Source: Jeongeupia chitinilytica (GTDB lineage Bacteria > Pseudomonadota > Gammaproteobacteria > Burkholderiales > Chitinibacteraceae). From it: a DNA stretch of 64,000 bases. This document shows, in pieces, positions 37,011 through 48,446 of the stretch. The notes under the pieces are model-generated. The model searched no databases. It was given only the letters and a program-made list of their open reading frames with translations, and was not told where the DNA came from. The first letter of the stretch is position 1. Each line of letters opens with the position of its first letter. The position numbers and the translations under genes were made by a program. Location of the stretch: assembly GCF_014652315.1 (NCBI RefSeq), contig NZ_BMYO01000009.1, positions 1-64,000 on the forward strand. The letters are read 5' to 3'.

Positions 37011-37552
37011 TTCAAAACCTCCCGAATACTCTTTGCAATTTTTAAATCTTTATCTGACATGGTAGGACTCAAATTTCCGACAGGCCATTCAATGGCTAAA
37101 TCTCTATCGTTCCACATCAAAACTCGCTCCGACTCTGCGCACCAATAATCAGTAACCTTATAAAGAAACACAGCATCAGTAATGGCAAAAAAACCATGTG
37201 CGAGTCCTTCCGGCACCCACATTTGTTTGCAATTTTCGGCACTAAGCTCAATCCCGAACCATTTTTGAAAGGTCGGCGACTTTTCCCTCAAATCAACGAC
37301 AACATCAAATACTCGCCCATGAACGCAACGCACAAGTTTTCCTTGTTCGCGGGGTTGTTTTTGATAATGCAGACCACGCAACACCCCTTTCTTCGAGAAG
37401 GACTGGTTATCTTGCACGAAGGAAATGGGGCTACCTATAAGCAGCTCAAATTGCTTGTGATTAAAACTCTCAAAAAAAGTGCCTCTCCCGTCAACAAATA
37501 GCTCAGGCTCAATGATTTTTACACCGGGAATAAATACATCAGCAACTCGCAC
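37007..37552 (-). CDS. rfbC: dTDP-4-dehydrorhamnose 3,5-epimerase
   Basis: About 181 residues, cupin fold. Catalytic His is in LRGLHYQ, and the start (DVFIPGVKIIEPELF, GRGTFFESFN) is typical of RmlC. Third enzyme in dTDP-L-rhamnose synthesis. The GTG start at 37552 follows AAGGA and overlaps the end of rfbA. The gene is AT-rich while rfbA is mostly GC-rich, so the composition break falls at this junction. Confidence 0.95.
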   Translation of the reverse strand: MRVADVFIPGVKIIEPELFVDGRGTFFESFNHKQFELLIGSPISFVQDNQSFSKKGVLRGLHYQKQPREQGKLVRCVHGRVFDVVVDLREKSPTFQKWFGIELSAENCKQMWVPEGLAHGFFAITDAVFLYKVTDYWCAESERVLMWNDRDLAIEWPVGNLSPTMSDKDLKIAKSIREVLN

Positions 37553-38438
37553 TTTTCTTTCCTTCAAATACAATGCTGGCTAGATAGTTACCGTATCCGC
37601 TTCGCGGAAATAATTGGGCCAGTTTATCCAGCTGATCGATCGAAATCCATCCTTGCCTAAAAGACACTTCTTCAGGGCAACAGACTTTCAATCCTTGCCG
37701 TGACTCGATCGTCCGGATAAATAGACTAGCGTCGAGCATCGACTCATGCGTACCAGTATCCAGCCACGCATAACCGCGCCCCATGGTCTTAACGTCAAGT
37801 GCGCCACGACGCAGGTACTCGCGGTTGACGTCGGTAATCTCCAACTCACCACGCGGAGACGGCTTGATGTCCCTGGCAATGGCAGCGACGTCGTTATCGT
37901 AGAAGTACAGCCCGGTCACCACGTAATTGGACTTAGGCTTGATCGGCTTTTCCTCGATCGACAGCGCGTTGCCAACATCGTCGAATTCGATGACGCCATA
38001 ACGCTCCGGATCGTGAACGTGATAAGCGAAGACACTGGCCCCCAGTTCTTTCGCTGCTGCCTCTTGCAGCAACTCGGCGAATTCGTGACCGTAGAAAATA
38101 TTGTCGCCGAGTACCAGTGCAACGTTGTCATTGCCGATGAAATCCTCACCAATGATGAAGGCTTGCGCCAGCCCATCTGGGCTAGGTTGCACTGCGTAGT
38201 GCAACGAAATGCCCCACTGACTGCCGTCGCCGAGCAGTTGCTCGAAGCGCGGCGTGTCCTGCGGGGTGGAGATGATCAGGATGTCGCGAATACCAGCAAG
38301 CATCAGCGTGCTTAGCGGGTAGTAGATCATCGGCTTGTCGTAGATCGGCAGCAGCTGTTTGCTAACGGCGATGGTGGCCGGGTACAGCCGGGTGCCGGAG
38401 CCACCGGCGAGGATGATACCTTTGCGTTGTTTGGTCAT
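37539..38438 (-). CDS. rfbA: Glucose-1-phosphate thymidylyltransferase
   Basis: About 299 residues. Nucleotide-binding GGSGTRLYP and SKQLLPIYDKPMIYYPL are typical of RmlA, which makes dTDP-glucose from dTTP and glucose-1-phosphate. The first two thirds share the GC-rich codon use of rfbD/rfbB; the last 150 bases or so become AT-richer. It starts 12 bases after the rfbD stop. Confidence 0.96.
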   Translation of the reverse strand: MTKQRKGIILAGGSGTRLYPATIAVSKQLLPIYDKPMIYYPLSTLMLAGIRDILIISTPQDTPRFEQLLGDGSQWGISLHYAVQPSPDGLAQAFIIGEDFIGNDNVALVLGDNIFYGHEFAELLQEAAAKELGASVFAYHVHDPERYGVIEFDDVGNALSIEEKPIKPKSNYVVTGLYFYDNDVAAIARDIKPSPRGELEITDVNREYLRRGALDVKTMGRGYAWLDTGTHESMLDASLFIRTIESRQGLKVCCPEEVSFRQGWISIDQLDKLAQLFPRSGYGNYLASIVFEGKKSASC

Positions 38439-38450
38439 GATGGTTACTCG

Positions 38451-39353
38451 TTAAGCCTTGAGCAGCGTCAGTGTCTGACGCAGGCCTTGCCGCCAGTCGG
38501 GCAGCGTCAGTCCGAAGGCCGTTTGCAACTTGGCCGTAGCCAAGCGCGAGTTGGTGGGTCGAGGCGCCGGTAGCGGGTAGTCGCTGGCGGGAATCGCGAC
38601 GATGGCATCGGCGTTCAGCTTGAACACCCAGCCCATGTCGCCCGCTTGGCAATTGATTTCCTGTGCATAGCCATGCCAACTGGTTTCACCGGCCGCGACG
38701 GTATGGTACGTGCCATAGGCAAAGTCGGCGCGTTGCGGTGCGCGCCAGTATTGCGCCAGCAACTGCGCACTAACGTCGGCCAGCAAGGCGGCGCTGGTCG
38801 GGCTGCCGATCTGATCGGCAATGACCCGCAGAGAATCGCGCTCGGCCATCAATTTCAGCATGCTCTTGAGAAAGTTGCCGCCGTGCGCGCCGAAAACCCA
38901 GCTGGTGCGCAAGATCAGGTGGCGGCAGCCGCTGGCGCGGATCGCCGCCTCGCCAGCCAGCTTGGTTTTGCCATAAACCGACTGCGGATTCGGCGCGTCG
39001 TCTTCGCCATACCAACCTTCCTTGCGTCCATCGAACACGTAGTCGGTTGAGAAATGCAGCAGCAAGGCCTGGTGGGCCTTGGCCCACTGCGCCATGGCCG
39101 CCGGCGCGGCGGTATTGATCGTCTGCGCCAAATCCGCCTCGGTTTCGGCTTGGTCGACCGCGGTATGCGCGGCGGGGTTGACGATAATGTCGGGACAAAC
39201 CCGTTCAAGCAGCGCAGCCACCGCCGCAGCGTTGCTGAGGTCACAATCGGCACGATCGACGGCAACGACTTGGCCGAGGATCGCTAAGCTGCGTTGCAGC
39301 TCGAAACCGACCTGGCCGTTCTTGCCGGTCAACAGAATCACAGGCAGCGTCAT
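38451..39353 (-). CDS. rfbD: dTDP-4-dehydrorhamnose reductase
   Basis: About 300 residues, SDR fold: GKNGQVG nucleotide-binding loop, STDYVFDG, and active-site YGKTKLAGE. Final NADPH-dependent step to dTDP-L-rhamnose. It starts one base after the rfbB stop. The DNA is GC-rich, like the chromosome. Confidence 0.96.
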   Translation of the reverse strand: MTLPVILLTGKNGQVGFELQRSLAILGQVVAVDRADCDLSNAAAVAALLERVCPDIIVNPAAHTAVDQAETEADLAQTINTAAPAAMAQWAKAHQALLLHFSTDYVFDGRKEGWYGEDDAPNPQSVYGKTKLAGEAAIRASGCRHLILRTSWVFGAHGGNFLKSMLKLMAERDSLRVIADQIGSPTSAALLADVSAQLLAQYWRAPQRADFAYGTYHTVAAGETSWHGYAQEINCQAGDMGWVFKLNADAIVAIPASDYPLPAPRPTNSRLATAKLQTAFGLTLPDWRQGLRQTLTLLKA

Positions 39354-39354
39354 C

Positions 39355-40413
39355 TCACACTCCGTACTGCTGTTGCACCCAATCGCGATACGCGCCCGAG
39401 GTCACGTTTGCGATCCAGCCACTATTGCCCAGATACCACTCGACCGTCTTGCGAACGCCAGTTTCGAACGTCTCGGTCGGCTTCCAGCCCAGCTCGCGTT
39501 CGAGCTTGCGCGCATCGATCGCATAACGACGATCATGGCCAAGCCGATCCTGCACGAAGGTGATCTGCTCAGCGTACGACAGACCATCGGCGCGTGGTTG
39601 CAGCTCGTCGAGCAAGGCGCAGATCGTGTGGACGACTTCGAGATTGGCTTTTTCATTCCAGCCGCCGACGTTATACGTCTCGCCCAACTGGCCCGCCTCG
39701 AGCACCCGGCGAATGGCACTGCAGTGGTCCTTTACATACAGCCAGTCGCGGATCTGTTGGCCATCGCCATAGATCGGTAGCGGTTTGCCGGCGAGCGCAT
39801 TGAGAATCACCAGCGGAATCAATTTTTCCGGGAAGTGGTAAGGGCCGTAGTTGTTCGAACAATTAGTCGTCAACACCGGCAAGCCGTAGGTGTGGTGCCA
39901 GGCACGAACCAGATGGTCGGACGCCGCCTTCGACGCTGAATACGGGCTATTCGGTGCGTAAGCATGGATTTCGGCAAACGGCGCATCGTCGGCCGCGAGC
40001 GTGCCGTAGACCTCGTCGGTCGACACATGCAGGAGGCGGAACGCGGCTTTGTCGTCGGCCGGCAAATTCTGCCAGTAAGCGCGTACCGCCTCGAGCAGAT
40101 TGAAGGTGCCGACGACGTTGGTCTGGATGAAGTCATCCGGGCCATGGATTGAGCGATCGACGTGGGATTCGGCAGCAAAATTGATCACAGCGCGTGGCCT
40201 GTGCTCGGCCAACAACCTTCCAAGCAATCCACGGTCGCTGATATCGCCATGCACAAAGTGGTGTCGTGCGTCCCCTTCCAGCAGCTTTAGCGTATTTAAG
40301 TTACCAGCGTAGGTCAGCTTATCCAGATTGATGAGTGGCTCTACCGACTGCGCAAGCCAATCAATAACGAAATTGCCACCAATAAAGCCGGCTCCGCCAG
40401 TTACAAGTATCAT
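39355..40413 (-). CDS. rfbB: dTDP-glucose 4,6-dehydratase
   Basis: About 352 residues, SDR fold: TGGAGFIGGNF at the N-terminus, STDEVYG, and catalytic YSASKAASDH. Second step of dTDP-rhamnose synthesis. Normal length. Order rfbB-D-A-C on the minus strand is the common arrangement. Confidence 0.97.
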   Translation of the reverse strand: MILVTGGAGFIGGNFVIDWLAQSVEPLINLDKLTYAGNLNTLKLLEGDARHHFVHGDISDRGLLGRLLAEHRPRAVINFAAESHVDRSIHGPDDFIQTNVVGTFNLLEAVRAYWQNLPADDKAAFRLLHVSTDEVYGTLAADDAPFAEIHAYAPNSPYSASKAASDHLVRAWHHTYGLPVLTTNCSNNYGPYHFPEKLIPLVILNALAGKPLPIYGDGQQIRDWLYVKDHCSAIRRVLEAGQLGETYNVGGWNEKANLEVVHTICALLDELQPRADGLSYAEQITFVQDRLGHDRRYAIDARKLERELGWKPTETFETGVRKTVEWYLGNSGWIANVTSGAYRDWVQQQYGV

Positions 40414-40422
40414 TTCCCAAGC

Positions 40423-41532
40423 CTAACGCTTTATTGATCTACGCACGATTAGCCATTTTGGTGTACGAAAACGGGTAATGCTCCGATACAACCATAAATA
40501 GCCAAGAACAAACATCATAGCAATCACTTGAAGCAGAAATGCATCATGCCACCAGATACTGGCAGGAATAACTGAGAGCGACGAAAACAACCACAGATAC
40601 GGCGACGTCATAGAGTTGCGCATTTTCCGGTCGCCGATATCAACGCTGCCGACCGCCCAGCGCATCATTCGCTTGTAAATCAACTGATGCAGATGCGCAG
40701 CATCCGGCAGGCTTGGGTCATCTTTACGGCGCAAGCGACGATTGATCGTGAAAACCGTTTCAACAATTGGATAAAGCATCAGCACCAGCGCATACCAAGC
40801 TGAAACCTGCGGATTGCGCATGACCAGCGCAATCGCCAACGACGCGATACAAAACCCGATGGTATAAGCACCACTGTCTCCAAGAAAAATCAATCCGCGA
40901 GGCCAGTTCCAGAACATGAATCCTGCACATGCGCCAAGCAAGGTAATGGCCAGAACCATGACCTGCCGATCACCTACTTTCAGCCCGACATAGGCCAGAG
41001 AGGCGAGTATGATCATACCAACGGCACTGGCCAGACCATTGTAACCATCGATCAAATTAACCGCGTTGATGACACCGGTCACCGCAAACAACGTTAAGGT
41101 GACCGACAACCAGTGCCATTGCAGAAATGAATCCAGCCATCTCACGTCAACCCGTAGCACCCGCCAATCGAGCAGCCAGATCATCAAACCGACCCCTACA
41201 ACCATGGCGAAAAGCCGAGTTTTGATCAACCCGATTTTCAACACGTCTTCAAGCAAGCCACCGAGAAATATCGGCAACAAAGCCAGCACTGCGTAGCTAG
41301 TCAATTGCCCCGTGCGTTCTCCCTCTATTACGTTGATGAGTGGGAGGGCTGTCAACAGCCCCATAATCAACGCGACCCCCCCTACCCGAGGCACCGGTAA
41401 ATCATGAAATTTCTGTGCGCTATTCAGATCGTTATCACCGGTCAAATGGCTGTGCGTGCTTGCATACCGAACCAGCAACAAGCAGACGATAAAACTCACC
41501 GACAGCGAAACAAACAGATAAAGAAGCGACAC
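40423..41532 (-). CDS. WecA/WbpL-type undecaprenyl-phosphate sugar-1-phosphate transferase
   Basis: About 369 residues with roughly ten transmembrane helices. The MraY/WecA signatures are NLIDGYNGLAS, FLGDSGAYTIGF and the HLHQ loop motif. It starts glycan assembly by moving GlcNAc-1-P (or a related N-acetyl sugar) to undecaprenyl phosphate at the inner membrane. Start is GTG at 41532 after a weak AGG. GC content is intermediate. It is nine bases from rfbB and opens the sugar-synthesis block. Confidence 0.9.
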   Translation of the reverse strand: MSLLYLFVSLSVSFIVCLLLVRYASTHSHLTGDNDLNSAQKFHDLPVPRVGGVALIMGLLTALPLINVIEGERTGQLTSYAVLALLPIFLGGLLEDVLKIGLIKTRLFAMVVGVGLMIWLLDWRVLRVDVRWLDSFLQWHWLSVTLTLFAVTGVINAVNLIDGYNGLASAVGMIILASLAYVGLKVGDRQVMVLAITLLGACAGFMFWNWPRGLIFLGDSGAYTIGFCIASLAIALVMRNPQVSAWYALVLMLYPIVETVFTINRRLRRKDDPSLPDAAHLHQLIYKRMMRWAVGSVDIGDRKMRNSMTSPYLWLFSSLSVIPASIWWHDAFLLQVIAMMFVLGYLWLYRSITRFRTPKWLIVRRSIKR

Positions 41533-41603
41533 TAGAATTTACCTGGATCAGTTGGAACAGGATAAAAACGGCACAGATACTTTCTGGCCGGGTAAAACCT
41601 GAG

Positions 41604-42374
41604 TTACCAACCCCAAAAATAGCGAATTGCGGAACGCAAATGCCAGATCAATGGCCACCCCCATCGATAGGATGCCCGCTGATGCCCGTGAATCACCCGA
41701 GCAGCGGGTACGATTGCGACCTCATTGCTTTGAGCCTGCAAACGCCGGCACAGATCATAGTCCTCCAGATAGAGGAAATAACGCTCATCGAACCCGCCGA
41801 CGTCGGCAAATGCCGTGCCTCTTAACAGCATGAAACAACCCGATATCACAGGTACACAACGGGGCGCAGCGAAGTCCCAGTCCTGCAGTTCATATCGTGC
41901 GACGGCTGCTTGCAGCCATCGCCGGGGCAGGAAACGTCGGCCGAGCAAAAGCCCCGGTGTTGGCTGCGCTTTCGCAAGGTATTGTCGCTGACCAGCGGCA
42001 TTGATCACATCAGGCATCACCGCAGCCACGCGAGGCTGGGCGTCCAGAAACGCCAATAGCGCCGGGAACGGATTCTGGTGCCACTCGATGTCCGGATTGA
42101 CCAGCAGATGAAATTCGCAGCCAGACTCCCCCAATGCCGCCACGAGGCGGTTATGCCCCGACCCGAAGCCGATATTCCGGCCTTCGCTCAGGTAGCGCCA
42201 GCCGCGCCGCTCGACGGCAAGGCGCAACCCGGCGTCATTACCATTATCGAAGACCAGCACCGGCCCGACTTGTGGGGTGGCGACGAGCAGATCAAACAGC
42301 GGGAGCAGCGCGTCAACGGGAGTTCGGTATACGACCAGCCCGACGCTGATGCGTGCAGGGGCAAAACTCGGCAT
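41604..42374 (-). CDS. GT2-family glycosyltransferase (rhamnosyltransferase-like)
   Basis: About 256 residues, GT-A fold: VFDNGNDAG, NIGFGSGHN, the metal-binding region NPDIEW and GGFDERYFLYLEDYDL, a combination common in WbbL-type rhamnosyltransferases. Cytoplasmic, membrane-associated. The open frame continues far upstream through the pcm-like gene, but homology begins at the ATG at 42374, eleven bases after that gene's stop. GC-rich. Probable donor is the dTDP-rhamnose made by the rfb genes downstream. Confidence 0.88.
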   Translation of the reverse strand: MPSFAPARISVGLVVYRTPVDALLPLFDLLVATPQVGPVLVFDNGNDAGLRLAVERRGWRYLSEGRNIGFGSGHNRLVAALGESGCEFHLLVNPDIEWHQNPFPALLAFLDAQPRVAAVMPDVINAAGQRQYLAKAQPTPGLLLGRRFLPRRWLQAAVARYELQDWDFAAPRCVPVISGCFMLLRGTAFADVGGFDERYFLYLEDYDLCRRLQAQSNEVAIVPAARVIHGHQRASYRWGWPLIWHLRSAIRYFWGW

Positions 42375-42385
42375 CGCAGTTCGCG

Positions 42386-43027
42386 TCAGAGCACGAAGCT
42401 CTGCAGCTCCGCCGTTTGCTGCAAGCGCGGCAGGTTGTACTCGAACAGCGAGGTCTCGGCGCCGGCACTCGCGCGGACCGCATCCATGATCGGCAACTGG
42501 CCGATCACACTGATCAAACGGCCACCGTGAGCGAGCAGTGCTTTCAGCGACTCGGGGAAGGCAGCGAACGAGCCACAGACGATGACCGCATCGTACGGCG
42601 CCTGCGCGGCGTAGTTGAGCAAATCGCTCGCCTGCTCGATCCGAACGTTCTTGATCCCCGCACGCTGCACACCCGCCTGCGCAAACGCGACCTTCTCTGC
42701 CGTATCGTCGATACCGTACACCTGCTCGCACAGGCCGGCGATAAGGCCGATCAGATAGGCGCCGCTCGCGGCACCGATCACCAGCACCTTGTCGGTCGGT
42801 TCCAGCAGGGCTTCCTGGGCGAAACGCGCCTCGATCTTCGGCGCAAGCATCTGGCCGCCACAGGGCAGCGGCAGTTCGGTATCGACGAAGGCCAGTGCGC
42901 GCTTGTCCTGCGGGACGAAGTCCTCGCGCTTGACCGCCAGCACACGGCCGAGCACCTTCTGGTCGAGCACGTGCCACGGGCGGATCTGTTGTTCTACGAG
43001 AAAGTAGCGGGCGCGTTCCCAATCCAT
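42386..43027 (-). CDS. Protein-L-isoaspartate O-methyltransferase-like protein
   Basis: About 213 residues, Rossmann methyltransferase with VLVIGAASGAYLIG as SAM-binding loop and the upstream LPCGGQMLAPKIEARF region of the Pcm family. The usual catalytic segment (SQP-type) is replaced by CGGQ, so it may not repair isoaspartate. Betaproteobacterial relatives are typically encoded beside outer-membrane proteins, but here it leads the polysaccharide locus. The start ATG at 43027 faces thiC's leader, giving divergent transcription. Confidence 0.75.
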   Translation of the reverse strand: MDWERARYFLVEQQIRPWHVLDQKVLGRVLAVKREDFVPQDKRALAFVDTELPLPCGGQMLAPKIEARFAQEALLEPTDKVLVIGAASGAYLIGLIAGLCEQVYGIDDTAEKVAFAQAGVQRAGIKNVRIEQASDLLNYAAQAPYDAVIVCGSFAAFPESLKALLAHGGRLISVIGQLPIMDAVRASAGAETSLFEYNLPRLQQTAELQSFVL

Positions 43028-43122
43028 GTTTGCTTCACCTCAAGTCGGGCCCGATACGGGCGGTCCAAGTTTTCTGAATAACTTGTAATTATCCCACAAT
43101 CTCGGTACGGTCACAGCCGTAG

Positions 43123-43209
43123 TTCGCTAGGGGTTTCGTCCATCCAACATGGGCGAATGAGAGAGTCCCTCAGCACCTGATCCGGTTCACACCGGCGTAG
43201 GGAAGCGAA
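43123..43209 (+). promoter_or_regulatory. TPP riboswitch (thi box) of thiC
   Basis: Conserved TPP-aptamer blocks are present: AGGGGT near the 5' side, a GAGA-type turn at about 43159-43164, CACCTGATCCGG at about 43174-43185, and GCGTAGGGAAGC at the 3' side. P1 is closed by TTCGCT (43123-43128) pairing with AGCGAA (43204-43209). It lies 71 bases ahead of the thiC start, so TPP binding most likely blocks the ribosome site, since no terminator hairpin is seen. Confidence 0.95.
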
Positions 43210-43280
43210 TCGGTCGGCGCAATCGTGCCGTCCGTCTGTCCGTTCTCCTGCGCCTCTACGTCTTTGCAGGAGGCAAATCC

Positions 43281-45194
<1,914 letters not shown>

Positions 45195-45210
45195 ACGATC
45201 ATCATCGACG

Positions 45211-45242
45211 AACAAAACGGGCCTGCGGGCCCGTTTTGTTCG
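45211..45242 (+). terminator. Terminator after thiC
   Basis: A 13-bp perfect inverted repeat (45211-45223 with 45228-45240) with A-rich start and T-rich end lies 16 bases after the thiC stop. Confidence 0.9.
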
Positions 45243-45335
45243 TCCGGCAGGTAGGTCACGCCCCGGCACCGATCACGACTTGCCAAGCGATAGCCGCAAC
45301 GCGAAACTCAATCAACGCGTCATCGGGCCACGGTC

Positions 45336-47573
45336 GTGACTACTTCAAAAGACAATACTCCCCCGGCTGGCGGCTGGGGTGCGCTCAAGGCGACCTTGCA
45401 GCGGATCGAGCCGGGCAACACCGGCACGACGCTCAAGGCCTTGATCCGCGCCAACCAGCCGCAGGGCTTCGACTGTCCCGGCTGCGCATGGCCGGACAAA
45501 CCGAGCGCGGCGGTACAGTTCTGCGAGAACGGCGCCAAGGCGATCACCCACGAAATCACCGGCAAACGCGTGACGCCCGGGTTCTTTGCCGCGCATACCG
45601 TGAGCGAACTCGAAACCTGGGACGACTACACGCTCGAGCAGCAGGGCCGGCTGACCGAACCGATGCGCTACGACAGCAGCAGCGACCGTTACGTCCCGAT
45701 CGACTGGGACGACGCCTTCGCGCTGATCGCCTCGCACCTGAACGCGATCGCGCCGGACGAAGCACACTTCTATACGTCGGGCCGCACCGGCAACGAAACG
45801 GCCTTCCTCTATCAGCTGTTCGTCCGGCTGTACGGGACCAACAACCTGCCCGACTGCTCGAACATGTGCCACGAGCCGAGCGGCCAGGCGCTGCTCGAGA
45901 GCCTCGGCACCGGCAAGGGCACGGTGACGCTCGAAGATTTCTCGAGGGCCGAGGCGATCTTCATCTTCGGCCAGAACCCGGGGACCAATCATCCGCGCAT
46001 GCTGGGCGAACTGCGCGAGGCAGCGCATCGCGGCTGCAAGATCGTGGTCTTCAACCCGTTGCGCGAGCGCGGGCTGCTGCGCTTCCAGGACCCGCAAAGT
46101 CCGGCCGAGATGCTGACCAACCGCGCCAGCGATCTGGCCAGCCATTACTACCAGCCGCGCATCGGCGGCGACATGGCGATCGCCAGGGCGCTGATCAAGT
46201 ACACGCTCGAACACGGTGCCGAGGACCACGACTTCATCGCCGCACACACCGACGGCTTTGCCGCGGTCGCAGCCGACGTCGCCGCGACCGGCTGGGACGA
46301 GCTCGTCGACGCCAGCGGGCTGAGCCGCGCCGAGCTCGACGAGATCGGCGCGCTCTACACCACCAGCAAGGCGATCATGTTCACCTGGGGCATGGGCATC
46401 ACCCAGCACAAGCATGCGGTCGCGACGATCCAGACGCTGTGCAACGCGCTACTGGTGCGCGGCAACATCGGCAAGCCCGGCACCGGCGCCTGCCCGGTGC
46501 GCGGCCACTCGAACGTACAGGGCGACCGGACCATGGGCATCAACGAGCGCCCGACCGCGACCTTTTTGCAGCGACTCGGCGACGCCTGCGGCTTCGCCCC
46601 GCCAACGAAGCACGGCAACAGCGTGGTCGAGAGCATCGCCGCAATGGAAGCCGGACGCGCGAAGGTATTCATCGCGCTCGGCGGCAACTTCGCCGCCGCG
46701 ACACCGGATACCGAGCGCACCCACGCGGCCTTGCGCACGCAGGCACTGACCGTGCACATCAGCACCACGCTGAACCGCTCCCACCTGATCACCGGCCGCG
46801 ATGCGCTGATCCTGCCGTGCCTGGGCCGCACCGAGTTTGACGTGCAGAACGGTGCTGCACAGCAGATTTCGGTCGAGGATTCGATGAGCATGGTGCACCT
46901 GACGCGCGGTGTGAAGGAGCCTGCGTCACTGCTGCTGCGATCCGAACCGCAGATCGTCGCCGGCATCGCACTGGCGACGCTGAAGCACAGCCCGGTCGAT
47001 TTCGCCGCGCTCGCCGGCGATTACGACCAAATCCGCGACCTGATCGCAAAGGTCGTCACCGGCTTCGACGACTTCAACACCCGCGTGCGCCAGCCCGGTG
47101 GTTTCTACTTCGGCAACAGCGCGCGCCGACGCGAATGGCGCACCGACTGCGGCAAGGCGCGCTTCATCAATCACGCCGCCGGCACCGACCTGCTGGCACA
47201 GCTGCAGGCGCTCTCCCCGGCGCCACTGCTGACACTGATGACCGTGCGCAGCCACGACCAGTACAACACGACGATCTACGCCCGCAACGACCGCTATCGC
47301 GGTATCCATGACGAGCGCCGGGTGCTGTTCGCCCACCCGGATGACCTCGCCGAGCGCGGCCTCGCCGACGGATCACGCGTCGACATAGTGTCGGTCTGGT
47401 TCGACGGCGAACGCCGTATCGAGGATTTCCGCGTGCAGGCCTACGACATCCCGCAGGGCAGCCTCGCCGCCTATTTCCCCGAAACCAACCCGCTGGTCCC
47501 GCTCGAACACCACGCCGATGGCGCACGCACGCCGGCGAGCAAGGCGATCCCGGTTTATCTGGTAGCGCGATGA
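45336..47573 (+). CDS. FdhF/YdeP-family molybdopterin oxidoreductase
   Basis: About 745 residues. N-terminal CPGC (residues 47-50) and a later Cys region fit the reduced Fe-S motif of YdeP-like enzymes. The molybdopterin domains include FYTSGRTGNET, GQNPGTNHPRM, and the C-terminal beta-barrel. YdeP relatives act as formate-dehydrogenase-like proteins of uncertain substrate, some linked to acid resistance. GTG start at 45336. The stop overlaps the fdhD start (ATGA), which supports a formate-dehydrogenase-like role, since FdhD sulfurates the cofactor. Confidence 0.9.
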   Translation: MTTSKDNTPPAGGWGALKATLQRIEPGNTGTTLKALIRANQPQGFDCPGCAWPDKPSAAVQFCENGAKAITHEITGKRVTPGFFAAHTVSELETWDDYTLEQQGRLTEPMRYDSSSDRYVPIDWDDAFALIASHLNAIAPDEAHFYTSGRTGNETAFLYQLFVRLYGTNNLPDCSNMCHEPSGQALLESLGTGKGTVTLEDFSRAEAIFIFGQNPGTNHPRMLGELREAAHRGCKIVVFNPLRERGLLRFQDPQSPAEMLTNRASDLASHYYQPRIGGDMAIARALIKYTLEHGAEDHDFIAAHTDGFAAVAADVAATGWDELVDASGLSRAELDEIGALYTTSKAIMFTWGMGITQHKHAVATIQTLCNALLVRGNIGKPGTGACPVRGHSNVQGDRTMGINERPTATFLQRLGDACGFAPPTKHGNSVVESIAAMEAGRAKVFIALGGNFAAATPDTERTHAALRTQALTVHISTTLNRSHLITGRDALILPCLGRTEFDVQNGAAQQISVEDSMSMVHLTRGVKEPASLLLRSEPQIVAGIALATLKHSPVDFAALAGDYDQIRDLIAKVVTGFDDFNTRVRQPGGFYFGNSARRREWRTDCGKARFINHAAGTDLLAQLQALSPAPLLTLMTVRSHDQYNTTIYARNDRYRGIHDERRVLFAHPDDLAERGLADGSRVDIVSVWFDGERRIEDFRVQAYDIPQGSLAAYFPETNPLVPLEHHADGARTPASKAIPVYLVAR

Positions 47574-48367
47574 ACGGTACAGCAAGCCACACTGCCGTTC
47601 GCTGGGCCGACGGCACGATGGGCGCCTGCGACGAAACCGTCGCCGACGAAGTGCCGGTTGCACTGGTCTACAACGGCGTCTCGCACGCGGTGATGATGGC
47701 CAGCCCTTGCGATCTGGAAGAACTGGCGATCGGCTTCACGCTGACCGAGGGCATCGCCGACCGCTACGCCGACATTGTCGACGTCGAACTCGCCGACGTC
47801 CACGCCGGCATCGAGGCACGGATCACGCTGGCGCAGCACCCATGGCAACGACTGAAGACGCAGCGCCGCCAGCTGACCGGCCGCAGCGGCTGCGGCCTGT
47901 GCGGCGCCGAGCATCTGCAAAGCGCGCTGCGGCCGATTGCCCGGGTCCACAACGACTACACGACCAGCGCCGATGCGCTGCTCGCCGGACTGACCGCGAT
48001 GACGGCCGCACAGCCGCTTAACCGGGCAACCGGCTCGGTCCACGCCGCCGGCTGGCTCGGTACCGGGCCCTTGCTGGTGCGCGAAGACATCGGCCGCCAC
48101 AACGCCGTCGACAAGCTCGTCGGCGCGCTGCACATGCAACGGCACGGCAACGATGGCGCGCTGCTGGTCACCTCGCGCGCCTCGTACGAAATCGTCCACA
48201 AGGCCGCCGCCGCCGGCATCCCGGTGATCGCAGCGATCTCCGGACCGACGAAACTGGCGATCGACATGGCCGACGCCGCCGGCATCGCGCTGATCGGCTT
48301 TGCCCGGGATGCGCGGCTGACGGTTTACAGCCACGCCTGGCGCATTCACGAAACGCAGTCCGTCTGA
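47570..48367 (+). CDS. fdhD: Formate dehydrogenase accessory sulfurtransferase
   Basis: About 265 residues. The active-site loop SGCGLCG holds the sulfur-carrying cysteines, with REDIGRHNAVDK later on, both diagnostic of FdhD. It passes sulfur from a cysteine desulfurase to the molybdenum cofactor. It overlaps the oxidoreductase gene by four bases, so the two form a two-gene operon. Confidence 0.95.
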   Translation: MNGTASHTAVRWADGTMGACDETVADEVPVALVYNGVSHAVMMASPCDLEELAIGFTLTEGIADRYADIVDVELADVHAGIEARITLAQHPWQRLKTQRRQLTGRSGCGLCGAEHLQSALRPIARVHNDYTTSADALLAGLTAMTAAQPLNRATGSVHAAGWLGTGPLLVREDIGRHNAVDKLVGALHMQRHGNDGALLVTSRASYEIVHKAAAAGIPVIAAISGPTKLAIDMADAAGIALIGFARDARLTVYSHAWRIHETQSV

Positions 48368-48446
48368 TCCGGGCTGCGGCCGCGATACAGCAAGTCATTG
48401 ATTCCGCTATACTTCCGCCCTTTCCCGCTTTACCGAACCGCCGATC

